A stretch of DNA of 64,000 nucleotides from an uncultured Lachnospiraceae bacterium (GCA_947589095.1 CANQBX010000012.1:1-64000); one strand, 5' to 3'; shown: positions 19,322 to 28,583, numbered from the stretch's first letter. A program made the numbers and translations. The notes: a model not told the origin generated them from the letters alone.

Positions 19322-20579
19322 AGGGCACCTCCCAATCATAAAGCTCGGCGAAGCGGAGCGGAGCGATACGAAGTTCATTGTCCGGCCGCCGGGGCAGGAT
19401 CCACTGGGAACCGATGCTCTGACGGCAGAGGGCGTCGAAATGCTCTGCCAGAGATTTCCGCTGTCCGGGAGAGATCATGACATACAGCGTCGAGTCCGTA
19501 CTGAAGCTGTTGCTCCTCTTATCGATCATGTAGAAGAGCAGCTCTTCCATGGTGACATGGCGGTTCTCGCCGGCGATCTTCGCGCCGGTGTTAAGACGGA
19601 TGCCGGGAGAGGCCTGCTTATTGGCATACAGCGCGTCCAGAGCAGAGTTCGGATCAGCGTTTCGCATGCCGTGGGCGCCGGCTGTTCCGGTGGACAGCTG
19701 GACCCGCGCCAGAAGCTCCAGGATGCTGCGCAGATGCTCCTTTCCGGCGCCCGCGTCCAGGCGGGAGGGCAGCCCGGTAAGGCAGTCGCAGCCGTTGGAC
19801 CAGATGGCCACGGGAATCCCGCGGTCGATCATCCATTTGGCCATGGAACCGGCAAGACGGATGGATTCCTCGGTCAGATCCTCGTCGGTCCAGAGGCGTT
19901 CCGCTTCCATATCCAGCAGGATCGTCACGTTCCAGGAGGAAGCGGGCGTGTAGACATTGACCTTCAGCTCCCCGGTATGGGCCGTGGCCTTCCAGTTGAC
20001 GGTCTTATAGGGATCGTAGGACTGGTATGGCCGGACGGACTGGGTCTCGAAGGGATCCTTAAGAAGCGCCTGCCTGGCCAGAATCTGGCCCATCAGATTC
20101 TTAAGCGGCAGTTCCAGCCGGACCGGGTCGGCCGGCCCGGGATACACATACATGAAGGTATCCTCAGGAACCGTGGCGACGCAGTGGCCGAAGAAGAACA
20201 GGTCGTAGCTGACCAGGTCGATACTGCCGATATGATAATATCCCCGCTTTTTGCAGGTGAAGTCCAGTGTCCGGCGGATCTCCTGCCACGGCATGCAGGA
20301 GAAAATGTCGCTCCGGTAGTTCTGGTCGGTGATCTTGAAGTTGTTGGACGCGGAGAAGACCAGGTACCGGCCCATCTGGAATTTCACATGAAGCACCGGA
20401 AGCGGGAGAAACTTGCGGTTGGTGATGATCTCCTTTAACTGTCCGGTATCGCCTTCCACGGCGGCCCTCTGTACAAAGGAGAGCCGGGCGGTCAGCCCCC
20501 TGTCCCAGAACTTCTGGAAAAGCCGTCCCTGAAGTATCATGAACAGCCATGCGGCGATGATTGCAACGGCGATCTTCAT
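19302..20579 (-). CDS. DUF58 domain-containing protein
   Basis: 'QSVRPYQSYDPYKTVNWKATAHTGELKVNVYTP' DUF58 signature; downstream of MoxR ATPase. Confidence 0.85.
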   Translation of the reverse strand: MKIAVAIIAAWLFMILQGRLFQKFWDRGLTARLSFVQRAAVEGDTGQLKEIITNRKFLPLPVLHVKFQMGRYLVFSASNNFKITDQNYRSDIFSCMPWQEIRRTLDFTCKKRGYYHIGSIDLVSYDLFFFGHCVATVPEDTFMYVYPGPADPVRLELPLKNLMGQILARQALLKDPFETQSVRPYQSYDPYKTVNWKATAHTGELKVNVYTPASSWNVTILLDMEAERLWTDEDLTEESIRLAGSMAKWMIDRGIPVAIWSNGCDCLTGLPSRLDAGAGKEHLRSILELLARVQLSTGTAGAHGMRNADPNSALDALYANKQASPGIRLNTGAKIAGENRHVTMEELLFYMIDKRSNSFSTDSTLYVMISPGQRKSLAEHFDALCRQSIGSQWILPRRPDNELRIAPLRFAELYDWEVPYGHSYT

Positions 20580-21526
20580 AGACGTTTTCCCCAGTCTTCG
20601 GTAGGAAGCGGCACGGTCTGCAGGATACGTGTGATTATCTCTGCGGCGGAGGTCTGGGTGCCGAATGTACGTGCGGTCACCAGGCGGTGTGCCAGCACCG
20701 GCACAGCCAGAGTTTTGATGTCCTCCGGAACCGCGTAGTCCCTTCCCAGTACCAGCGCGTGGGCGCGGACGGCGCGGTAGAACGCCAGGCTTCCGCGGGG
20801 ACTGACTCCGCTTAAGATCTGGCTGTCATTACGGGTAGCCTGGATCAGTTCGATCATATAGTCCATAAGGATCGGATGGACATAGACGTCCGCGGCCAGA
20901 TCCCGCAGTTCGGCTAGCTGTGCGGCGCCGCAGACCGGCGTCAGGCTGTCCAGCGGGCTGGTCTTCCCGAAGCGGTTCAGGATCGCCAGTTCTTCCTCCT
21001 TATCCGGATATCCCATGGGAAGCTGCATCAGGAAGCGGTCCATCTGGGCTTCCGGAAGCGGATAGGTGCCGGCGGTCTCGATCGGGTTTTGGGTAGCGAT
21101 CACGAGAAACGGTTCCGTGAGCGGCATCGTGTCGCCGTCGATGGTCACCTGGCGTTCCTCCATGGATTCCAGAAGACTGGACTGGGTCCTGGGCGTGGCG
21201 CGGTTGATCTCGTCGGCCAGAAGGATATTGGTAAAGACCGGGCCCTTACGCAGGACGAAACGGCTTTCCTGCTGGTCGAAATAATTCAGTCCCGTCACAT
21301 CCGACGGCAGAAGATCCGGAGTGAACTGGATCCGGGCGAAATGAAGATCCATGCTTTTAGCCAGCGCCTTGGCCAGCATCGTCTTGCCGGTGCCGGGTAC
21401 GTCTTCCAGAAGGACGTGGCCCTTAGCCAGCAGGGCGGCCAGCAAAAGATCGATGGTGTCTTGCCGGCCTACGATGACTTTATTGATATTTTGACGAAGT
21501 TCATTGATGCGTGCGGTCTGTTCCAT
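20576..21526 (-). CDS. MoxR-family AAA ATPase
   Basis: 'GHVLLEDVPGTGKTMLAKALAKSMDLHFARIQFTPDLLPSDVTG', 'LADEINRATPRTQSSLLESMEERQVT'; ATG preceded by AGGAGGAAA on the minus strand. Confidence 0.93.
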   Translation of the reverse strand: MEQTARINELRQNINKVIVGRQDTIDLLLAALLAKGHVLLEDVPGTGKTMLAKALAKSMDLHFARIQFTPDLLPSDVTGLNYFDQQESRFVLRKGPVFTNILLADEINRATPRTQSSLLESMEERQVTIDGDTMPLTEPFLVIATQNPIETAGTYPLPEAQMDRFLMQLPMGYPDKEEELAILNRFGKTSPLDSLTPVCGAAQLAELRDLAADVYVHPILMDYMIELIQATRNDSQILSGVSPRGSLAFYRAVRAHALVLGRDYAVPEDIKTLAVPVLAHRLVTARTFGTQTSAAEIITRILQTVPLPTEDWGKRL

Positions 21527-21766
21527 CTGATTTCCTCCTGACATGCAGACGCGGTCTTCCGTTTCCTTCGGCATACGGTAGCGCCTGTGTTATTGTCTTA
21601 AGTATACCACTGGACTGGCTCTTTGCGCTATATGTTTGTGTATAATTATGAAAAAATTTTGTGAGAGGACTGCCTGACATTGCAGATGCACTTATGGGAG
21701 AGTACTGGTTGGTGAGGGGCAATTCCGTCTGGTGGGGGTTACTGCGCACATGGTCGTGAAAGGTAC

Positions 21767-22005
21767 GCGAGAGGAAGTCCCGCCGCCTGCGCTCATAGTT
21801 CCGGATGGAAGAGGTTCTAAGACGCGAAACGGCCGCCTCCGGGGCACCGTCAAATTCGTGAGAAATCCTGAAAGGATTTCTCACTCAGCTTGCGCTCCGC
21901 CCCTGACTTGAGGTCAGGGGCTCCGACCCCGGAGGCGGCCGCTTCGCGCCTGAGAACCTCTAACCATCCTTCACAAATCGCGCAGACGGCGGGACTTCCT
22001 CTCGC
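21767..22005 (-). repeat. Long imperfect-palindrome element A (structured RNA/ssDNA candidate)
   Basis: Outer 19-bp perfect IR gcgagaggaagtcccgccg (21767-21785)/(21987-22005); nested pairing through agaggttct and cggccgcctccgggg/ccccggaggcggccg; apical perfect hairpins 21858-21868/21874-21884 and 21899-21907/21913-21921. Confidence 0.85.
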
Positions 22006-22079
22006 TGTGTTTCCGCGGGATGCAGGCGGTGAAATGTTGGCAGGAGGCAGCAGAAATGCGAAGATAGGGAGCGCCGCCG

Positions 22080-22147
22080 GTCAGAATGATCCTCAAAATC
22101 AGTAGAGCGCCGCTGTTTTCGTCAGAATGATCCTCAAAATCAGTAGA
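22080..22147. repeat. Two 27-bp direct repeats (gtcagaatgatcctcaaaatcagtaga)
   Basis: Identical copies at 22080-22106 and 22121-22147, 14-bp spacer. Confidence 0.9.
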
Positions 22148-22196
22148 TTTGAAAGATACAACCGCTCCTTCAAACCTTCTGCAGGCGATAACGCAG

Positions 22197-22448
22197 CGGG
22201 ACAGGCGGGGGCGGGGCACATCCCGGACGCGATTTACGAAGAAGGGTTAGTCTTTCTTAATGAAAAAACGCCAGTTTGAGGGTCGGAGCCCATGACCACA
22301 AGTCATGGGCGGAGCGGCAACCTGAGCGTGAACTCATCAGGAGTTCACGCGAATTTGCCGTTGCCCTCAAACCGGCGTTTTTGAATTTAGAAAGACTTCC
22401 CTTCGGAGTCATGAGCGTTCGGGATGTGCCCCGCCCCCGCCTGTCCCG
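22197..22448 (+). repeat. Long imperfect-palindrome element B, homologous core to element A in opposite orientation
   Basis: Outer 29-bp perfect IR cgggacaggcgggggcggggcacatcccg (22197-22225)/(22420-22448); nested agtctttct/agaaagact and aacgccagtttgaggg/ccctcaaaccggcgtt; apical hairpins 22288-22296/22302-22310 and 22326-22335/22341-22350. Confidence 0.85.
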
Positions 22449-22636
22449 CGTACCTCCCGCGACCACATAAGCAGATATTTTCGCTTTAAATACCCTTCCG
22501 AGAGTCACTATTTATGTCGCTAAACAACCTTTCCGCGTCTCCGCATTTATCGTTATAGTCCCCAACTCCGCATTTCCTCAAATTTTCGATTGCCATATCA
22601 TTTCCGCAGTGCTAATATAGTATAAACAGCAAAATA

Positions 22637-22713
22637 CGAAGAAAGTGTCACTGGCGCTTTCTTCGCATGGAAATACAGGAAACGTGCCACTGGCACGCTT
22701 TCTGCATGGAAAT
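22637..22713 (-). repeat. REP-like hairpin repeat, two tandem units (minus orientation)
   Basis: cgaagaaag...ctttcttcg and cgtgcc-act-ggcacg hairpins, each followed by gcatggaaat (reverse complement atttccatgc). Confidence 0.7.
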
Positions 22714-22753
22714 GCGAAAAGAAGAATGAATACATAACATGAGGAGGAGTCTT

Positions 22754-23650
22754 ATGTTTCCGATCGTGAAAGCAGAAAAGCTGGCGGACAAGATCTACCT
22801 GATGGACGTGAAAGCGCCGCGGGTAGCCAAGTCCTGTCTGCCCGGCGAGTTTGTTATCGTTAAGATCGACGAGGTGGGGGAGCGGATCCCCTTAACGATC
22901 TGCGATTATGACAGAGAGGCCGGGACCGTCACCATCGTGATTCAGGTGGTGGGCGCGTCCACCCAGAGGATGTGCGAACTGAAAGCCGGCGACGCGTTCC
23001 AGGATTTTGTGGGGCCGCTGGGCAATCCGTCCGAGCTGGTGAAGGAGGATCCGGAGGCGCTTAAGAAGAAGCATATCGTGTTCGTGGCCGGAGGCCTGGG
23101 GACCGCCCCGGTCTATCCGCAGGTCAAATGGCTCCACGAGAACGGCGTGGACGCGGATGTGATCGTGGGCGCGCGGAATAAGGAAATGATCATCCTGGAG
23201 GACGAGATGCGCGCCGTGGCGGGCAATCTCTATATCACCACCGACGACGGCTCCTATGTCCGCAAGGGCATGGGCACCGACGTGCTGCGGGAGCTGGTGG
23301 AGAAGGAAGGAAAGCACTATGATCTGTGCATCGCCATCGGCCCGATGATCATGATGAAATTCGTCTGCCTGCTGACGAAAGAACTGGATATCCCGACGGT
23401 GGTCAGCATGAACCCGATCATGATCGACGGGACCGGCATGTGCGGCGGCTGCCGTCTGATGGTGGGCGGCCAGGTGAAGTTCGCCTGCGTGGACGGCCCG
23501 GAATTCGACGGCCATCTGGTGGATTTCGACGGCGCGATGAAGCGCCAGCAGATGTATAAGACCCAGGAGGGCCGCGCGCTGCTGCGCCTGCAGGAGGGCG
23601 AGAGCCATCACGGCGGCTGCGGAAATTGTGAAGACGGAGGTGCCAGGTAA
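22754..23650 (+). CDS. nfnA: Sulfide/dihydroorotate dehydrogenase-like FAD/NAD-binding protein (NfnA-like)
   Basis: 'RIPLTICDYDREAGTVTIVIQVVGASTQRM', C-terminal Cys-rich 'MCGGCRLMVGGQVKFACVDGPEFDGH'; next to the GltA-like gene. Confidence 0.87.
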   Translation: MFPIVKAEKLADKIYLMDVKAPRVAKSCLPGEFVIVKIDEVGERIPLTICDYDREAGTVTIVIQVVGASTQRMCELKAGDAFQDFVGPLGNPSELVKEDPEALKKKHIVFVAGGLGTAPVYPQVKWLHENGVDADVIVGARNKEMIILEDEMRAVAGNLYITTDDGSYVRKGMGTDVLRELVEKEGKHYDLCIAIGPMIMMKFVCLLTKELDIPTVVSMNPIMIDGTGMCGGCRLMVGGQVKFACVDGPEFDGHLVDFDGAMKRQQMYKTQEGRALLRLQEGESHHGGCGNCEDGGAR

Positions 23651-25047
23651 TGGATGTGCTTAAGAAGGTTCCGGTCCGCGAGCAGGACCCGAAGGTGAGA
23701 GCGACGAATTTCGACGAGGTGTGTCTCGGATACAATAAAGAAGAGGCCATGGCGGAGGCGTCCCGCTGCTTAAAATGCAAGAACGCCCGCTGCATGGGCG
23801 GCTGTCCGGTGTCCATCAATATCCCCGGCTTCATCAAAGAGGTGGAGAACGGCGATTTCGAGGCGGCGGCGAAGATTATCGCCCGGTCGTCGGCACTGCC
23901 GGCGGTCTGCGGCCGTGTCTGCCCCCAGGAGACTCAGTGCGAGGGCGTCTGCGTCCGCGGCGTCAAAGGCGAACCCATCTCCATCGGCAAGCTGGAGCGG
24001 TTCGTAGCCGACTGGTCCCGGGAGAACGGCTTCGTGCCGGAAGCGCCGGAGAAGACCAACGGACACAAGGTGGCGGTCATCGGCTCCGGCCCGTCGGGAC
24101 TGACCTGCGCGGGCGATCTGGCGAAGCTGGGTTATGAAGTGACGATCTTTGAGGCGCTGCACCAGCCGGGCGGCGTGCTGATCTACGGCATTCCGGAGTT
24201 CCGTCTGCCGAAGGACACGGTTGTGAAGACGGAGATCGAGAATGTGAAGAAGCTGGGCGTGAAGATCGAGACCGATGTGGTCATCGGAAAGTCGCTGACC
24301 ATCGACGAGCTTCTGGAGGAAGAGGGCTTTGAGGCGGTCTTCATCGGCTCCGGCGCCGGACTTCCGATGTTCATGGGGATTCCCGGCGAGGAGGCCAACG
24401 GCGTATTCTCCGCCAATGAGTACCTGACAAGAAGCAATCTGATGAAAGCGTTCCGCGACGATTACGATACGCCGATCGCGGCCGGGAAGAAGGTGGCGGT
24501 CGTAGGCGGCGGCAACGTGGCCATGGATGCGGCCAGAACGGCTCTGCGGCTGGGCGCGGACGTCCATATCGTCTACCGCCGCAGCGAGGCGGAGCTTCCG
24601 GCCCGTGCCGAGGAGGTTCATCACGCGAAAGAGGAAGGCATTCAGTTTGACCTTTTGACCAATCCGACGGAGATCCTGACCGATGAGAAGGGCTGGGTCC
24701 GCGGGATGCGCTGTATCCGCATGGAACTGGGCGAGCCGGACGCGTCCGGACGGAGAAGACCGGTTCCGATTCCCGGCAGCGAGTTTGAGATGGAGCTGGA
24801 TACGGTGATCATGTCCCTGGGAACATCTCCGAATCCGCTGATCTCCAGCACCACGAAGGGCCTGGAGACCAACCGCCGCAAGTGCATCGTGGCGGAGGAA
24901 ACCACCGGCAAGACCAGCAAGGACGGCGTCTACGCCGGCGGCGACGCGGTGACCGGAGCGGCTACCGTGATCCTGGCAATGGAAGCCGGGCGCGCGGGAG
25001 CGAGAGGGATCCATGCGTATCTGTCGGGAGAGAAAGCGGAGGCGTGA
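23650..25047 (+). CDS. nfnB: Glutamate synthase small subunit-like / NADH-dependent reduced ferredoxin:NADP oxidoreductase subunit B
   Basis: 'EASRCLKCKNARCMGGCPVSINIPGFI', 'VAVIGSGPSGLTCAGDLAKLGYEVTIFEALHQPGGVLIYGIPEFRLP'. Confidence 0.88.
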   Translation: MDVLKKVPVREQDPKVRATNFDEVCLGYNKEEAMAEASRCLKCKNARCMGGCPVSINIPGFIKEVENGDFEAAAKIIARSSALPAVCGRVCPQETQCEGVCVRGVKGEPISIGKLERFVADWSRENGFVPEAPEKTNGHKVAVIGSGPSGLTCAGDLAKLGYEVTIFEALHQPGGVLIYGIPEFRLPKDTVVKTEIENVKKLGVKIETDVVIGKSLTIDELLEEEGFEAVFIGSGAGLPMFMGIPGEEANGVFSANEYLTRSNLMKAFRDDYDTPIAAGKKVAVVGGGNVAMDAARTALRLGADVHIVYRRSEAELPARAEEVHHAKEEGIQFDLLTNPTEILTDEKGWVRGMRCIRMELGEPDASGRRRPVPIPGSEFEMELDTVIMSLGTSPNPLISSTTKGLETNRRKCIVAEETTGKTSKDGVYAGGDAVTGAATVILAMEAGRAGARGIHAYLSGEKAEA

Positions 25048-25145
25048 TGATTTCGGCAACGGCTGTCGCGTGATCATTCCAGCAGCGGCTATCGCAGGAT
25101 TAATCCGGAAGTAGCCGTAGCAGGACCATTCTGACAGAGACCGTC
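25042..25145. repeat. 26-bp imperfect tandem repeat, four units
   Basis: gcgtgatgatttcggcaacggctgtc / gcgtgatcattccagcagcggctatc / gcaggattaatccggaagtagccgta / gcaggaccattctgacagagaccgtc; unit 1 contains the nfnB stop codon. Confidence 0.75.
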
Positions 25146-25323
25146 GCGGTGGTGAAGAATTTCCTTGACGTAAGGCCCGGGAATATGCTATGATGAATCC
25201 GGCTTAAGGAAAGAGCGGACAATGAGAGAGCAAGGCAGTTTGTGGGGGAGCCCATTGATTTCCTTGCTCTTTTTTATCGCATATGGAATCGCTTGTACAA
25301 GTCTGTATAAAAGGAGACCAGCT

Positions 25324-26793
25324 ATGAACAGTCAGCGATATGAGGTAGACGTTGCGGTGATCGGCGGAGGCGTGATCGGCTGTGCCATCGCCAGGGAACT
25401 GTCCAGGTACGATCTGCGGGTGTGCCTTCTGGAGCGTACGGAGGACGTCTGTTCCGGCACGTCCAAGGCCAACAGCGCGATTATCCACGCGGGATACGAC
25501 GCGGCTTCCGGTTCCCTGATGGCAAAGATGAATGTGGAGGGAAACCGGATGATGGACCGGTTGGCCGCGGATCTGGATATTCCGTTCAGGCGCAACGGTT
25601 CTATGGTGCTGTGCTTTTCCGAGGAGGATATGCCGGGTCTGCAGGAGCTTTATGTGCGCGGCGTGACAAACGGCGTACCGGGCCTGCGTATTATTTCCGG
25701 AGACGAAGCGCGGCAGATGGAGCCGAATCTGACCGATGCGGTTGCGGCGGCGCTGTACGCTCCCACCGGCGGCATCGTATGTCCGTTCAACATGACGGTC
25801 GCGCTGGCGGAGAACGCCTGCGAGAATGGGGTGGAGTTCCGCTTTCTCACGGAAGTGACGGAGATCCAGAAATACGGAGAAGGATATGAACTGACTGTGC
25901 GGGAAGCCGAAGTATCTGAGACCGGCGCTGACCGGACCATCACAGCCCGTTTTGTGGTCAACGCTGCCGGCGTCTACGCCGACCGTTTCCACAATATGGT
26001 CAGCCGCCGCAGGATCTCGATCACGCCCCGCAGGGGTACATACTGCCTGCTGGATCGGGAGGCGGGCGGCCATGTGGATAGGACTATTTTCCAGCTTCCC
26101 GGCAAATACGGCAAGGGCGTTCTGGTAACGCCTACGATCCATGGGAATCTTCTGATCGGTCCTACGGCGGCGGATATCGGGGATAAGGAAGGCACGTATA
26201 CGACGGCGGAAGAACTGGCGGAGGTGACGGCAAAATCTGCCCGCGGTGTAAAGGATATCCCGTACCGGCAGGTGATCACGTCGTTCGCCGGGCTCAGGGC
26301 GCACGAGGCGGGACATGAATTCATTCTGGGAGAGCCGGAGGACGCGCCGGGATTCTTCGACGCGGCCGGGATCGAATCGCCGGGGCTTTCCAGCGCGCCG
26401 GCTATCGGCGTGTATCTGGCGCAGATGATCGCACGGAAGGCCGGAGCATCCATGAAGGAGCATTTTATAGCGACGCGGAAGGGAATCCCCCATGTGGCGG
26501 CCATGGACCGGGAGAGCCGGGCCGCGCTGATCGCGAAGCGGCCGGATTACGGAACCATCGTCTGCCGGTGTGAGAATGTGAGCGAAGGCGAGATCGCAGA
26601 CAGCATCCGCCGTCCGCTGGGCGCCAGGTCGCTGGACGGCATCAAGCGGAGAGTGCGGCAGGGAATGGGCCGCTGCCAGGCGGGTTTCTGTACGCCCAGG
26701 ACCATGGAGATATTGTCGCGGGAGACCGGGATCCCCATGGAGAAGATCTGCAAGAACCAGCCGGGGTCGGAGATGATCACGGGCGGGGTATAA
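25324..26793 (+). CDS. glpA: Glycerol-3-phosphate dehydrogenase-like FAD oxidoreductase with BFD-like [2Fe-2S] domain
   Basis: 'VDVAVIGGGVIGCAIARELSRYDLRVCLLER', C-term 'CRCENVSEGEI...GMGRCQAGFCTPRTMEI'. Confidence 0.82.
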   Translation: MNSQRYEVDVAVIGGGVIGCAIARELSRYDLRVCLLERTEDVCSGTSKANSAIIHAGYDAASGSLMAKMNVEGNRMMDRLAADLDIPFRRNGSMVLCFSEEDMPGLQELYVRGVTNGVPGLRIISGDEARQMEPNLTDAVAAALYAPTGGIVCPFNMTVALAENACENGVEFRFLTEVTEIQKYGEGYELTVREAEVSETGADRTITARFVVNAAGVYADRFHNMVSRRRISITPRRGTYCLLDREAGGHVDRTIFQLPGKYGKGVLVTPTIHGNLLIGPTAADIGDKEGTYTTAEELAEVTAKSARGVKDIPYRQVITSFAGLRAHEAGHEFILGEPEDAPGFFDAAGIESPGLSSAPAIGVYLAQMIARKAGASMKEHFIATRKGIPHVAAMDRESRAALIAKRPDYGTIVCRCENVSEGEIADSIRRPLGARSLDGIKRRVRQGMGRCQAGFCTPRTMEILSRETGIPMEKICKNQPGSEMITGGV

Positions 26794-26847
26794 GAAGGAT
26801 CATCGCGGAGAAGACTGGCCTGTGCGGCGGAAAGTAGAGGATAGGAT

Positions 26848-28116
26848 ATGAGGCATCATGATATTGTGATCGTCGGCGGAGGCCCCGCGGGTCTGGCGGC
26901 GGCTGTGGCGGCGAAGAAAGCCGGGATAACGGATATACTGATCCTGGAGCGGGACAATGTACTGGGAGGCATTCTGAACCAGTGCATTCATAATGGCTTC
27001 GGGCTTCACACCTTTAAGGAAGAACTGACAGGGCCGGAATATGCGGCCAGATATATCGCCCGGGTGGAAGAGGAGCAGATTCCCTATTGCCTGAATACGA
27101 TCGTGGCGGATATCACGCGGGACCGTCAGGTCACTTACATAAACCGCGAGGAGGGCCTGGTCACGATCCGGGCGGGCGCGGTGATCCTGGCCATGGGCTG
27201 CAGGGAGCGTCCGCGCGGCGCTCTGAATACGCCGGGGTACCGTCCCGCGGGGATCTATTCGGCGGGAACCGCCCAAAGGCTTATGAACATCGAAGGTTAT
27301 CTGGTGGGAAAGGAAGCCGTGATCCTGGGCTCCGGCGACATCGGACTGATCATGGCGCGGCGCATGACGCTGGAAGGCGCGAAGGTGAAAGCGGTCGCCG
27401 AGATCATGCCTTATTCCGGTGGATTAAAGCGCAACATCGTCCAGTGTCTGGACGACTACGGGATCCCGTTAAAGCTGAGCCACACCGTAGTGAATATCCA
27501 CGGAAAGGACCGTCTGACCGGCGTGACCATCGCCGAGGTGGATGCGAATAGGAATCCGATTCCGGGAACGGAAGAATACTATTCCTGCGATACGCTGCTT
27601 CTGAGCGTGGGCCTGATCCCCGAGAATGAACTGTCGAAGGGCGCGGGCATTTCCCTGAACCGTGTCACATCAGGGCCGAATGTGAATGACCGTCTTGAGA
27701 CGGAAGCGGAAGGTATCTACGCCTGTGGCAATGTGCTCCACGTCCACGATCTGGTGGATTTCGTGTCCCAGGAGGCGGCGCTGGCCGGGCAGAATGCGGC
27801 GGAGTATGTGATGGGGCAGAACGCGGCGCAGGCGGCCGGGCATACGATCCCCCTGGTCGCGGCGGACGGCGTACGCTATACCGTTCCGCAGTTCCTGGAA
27901 ACGGCAGGTATGCGGGATTCCGTTACCGTCCGGTTCCGTGTGGCGGACGTCTACAAAGACCGGTATATTTCCGTATACTATGATGATAAACGGATTTCCC
28001 GGACGAAGAAAAAGGTTCTGGCTCCCGGAGAGATGGAGCAGGTGGTTCTGACAAAGAAGAGCCTGACGGAATATCCGCAGACGGAGCGGATCACGATCCG
28101 GACGGAGGTGGAGTGA
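26848..28116 (+). CDS. FAD/NAD-dependent oxidoreductase (GlpB-like partner)
   Basis: 'HDIVIVGGGPAGLAAAVAAKKAGITDILILERDNVLGGILNQCIHNGFGL'. Confidence 0.85.
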   Translation: MRHHDIVIVGGGPAGLAAAVAAKKAGITDILILERDNVLGGILNQCIHNGFGLHTFKEELTGPEYAARYIARVEEEQIPYCLNTIVADITRDRQVTYINREEGLVTIRAGAVILAMGCRERPRGALNTPGYRPAGIYSAGTAQRLMNIEGYLVGKEAVILGSGDIGLIMARRMTLEGAKVKAVAEIMPYSGGLKRNIVQCLDDYGIPLKLSHTVVNIHGKDRLTGVTIAEVDANRNPIPGTEEYYSCDTLLLSVGLIPENELSKGAGISLNRVTSGPNVNDRLETEAEGIYACGNVLHVHDLVDFVSQEAALAGQNAAEYVMGQNAAQAAGHTIPLVAADGVRYTVPQFLETAGMRDSVTVRFRVADVYKDRYISVYYDDKRISRTKKKVLAPGEMEQVVLTKKSLTEYPQTERITIRTEVE

Positions 28117-28478
28117 TGGAAGTAAGGGAAATGATCTGCATTAACTGTCCCATGGGCTGCCCGCTGACCGTAACCATGAACGGGGACAGAATAACTGTGA
28201 CAGGCAATACCTGCCCCCGGGGCGCGGATTACGCGAAGAAAGAGGTCTTAAGCCCCACGCGCATCGTCACATCCAGCGTACGGGTAAACGGAGGAACCAT
28301 CGCCAGGGTATCGGTGAAGACGAAGACCGATATTCCCAAAGGGAAGATCTTCGATGTAATGAAGGAAATCCGCGCCGCCCGTGTGGACGCACCGGTGAAA
28401 ATGGGGGATGTTGTGATTGAGGACTGCGCCGGGACCGGCGTGGAAGTGATCGCGACGAAGAGCGTCGCACGCGCGTGA
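28113..28478 (+). CDS. DUF1667 domain-containing protein (Cys-rich)
   Basis: 'MICINCPMGCPLTVTMNGDRITVTGNTCPRGADYAKKE'; overlaps the stop of the preceding gene. Confidence 0.85.
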   Translation: MMEVREMICINCPMGCPLTVTMNGDRITVTGNTCPRGADYAKKEVLSPTRIVTSSVRVNGGTIARVSVKTKTDIPKGKIFDVMKEIRAARVDAPVKMGDVVIEDCAGTGVEVIATKSVARA

Positions 28479-28583
28479 GAGTGTATTTTATGCAGGCAGT
28501 ATACAGTTTGCGATTTGGGAACAAGGCGTATCGATAAGGCGCAATGGTTTGCTTTGAAAAACATAGCAGGGAGATGATATCCG

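Noticed and set aside
22080-22147. Two identical 27-bp repeats as a mini-CRISPR
   Set aside because: Spacer is only 14 bp, only two copies, no cas genes nearby.
23770-25077. 435-aa minus-strand ORF opposite nfnB
   Set aside because: Shadow ORF of a GC-rich gene with no recognisable domain.
25042-25145. 26-bp array as a CRISPR
   Set aside because: Units are directly abutting with no spacers and diverged from each other.
25204-26493. 429-aa minus-strand ORF opposite glpA
   Set aside because: Antisense to a well-supported oxidoreductase; composition typical of a shadow frame.
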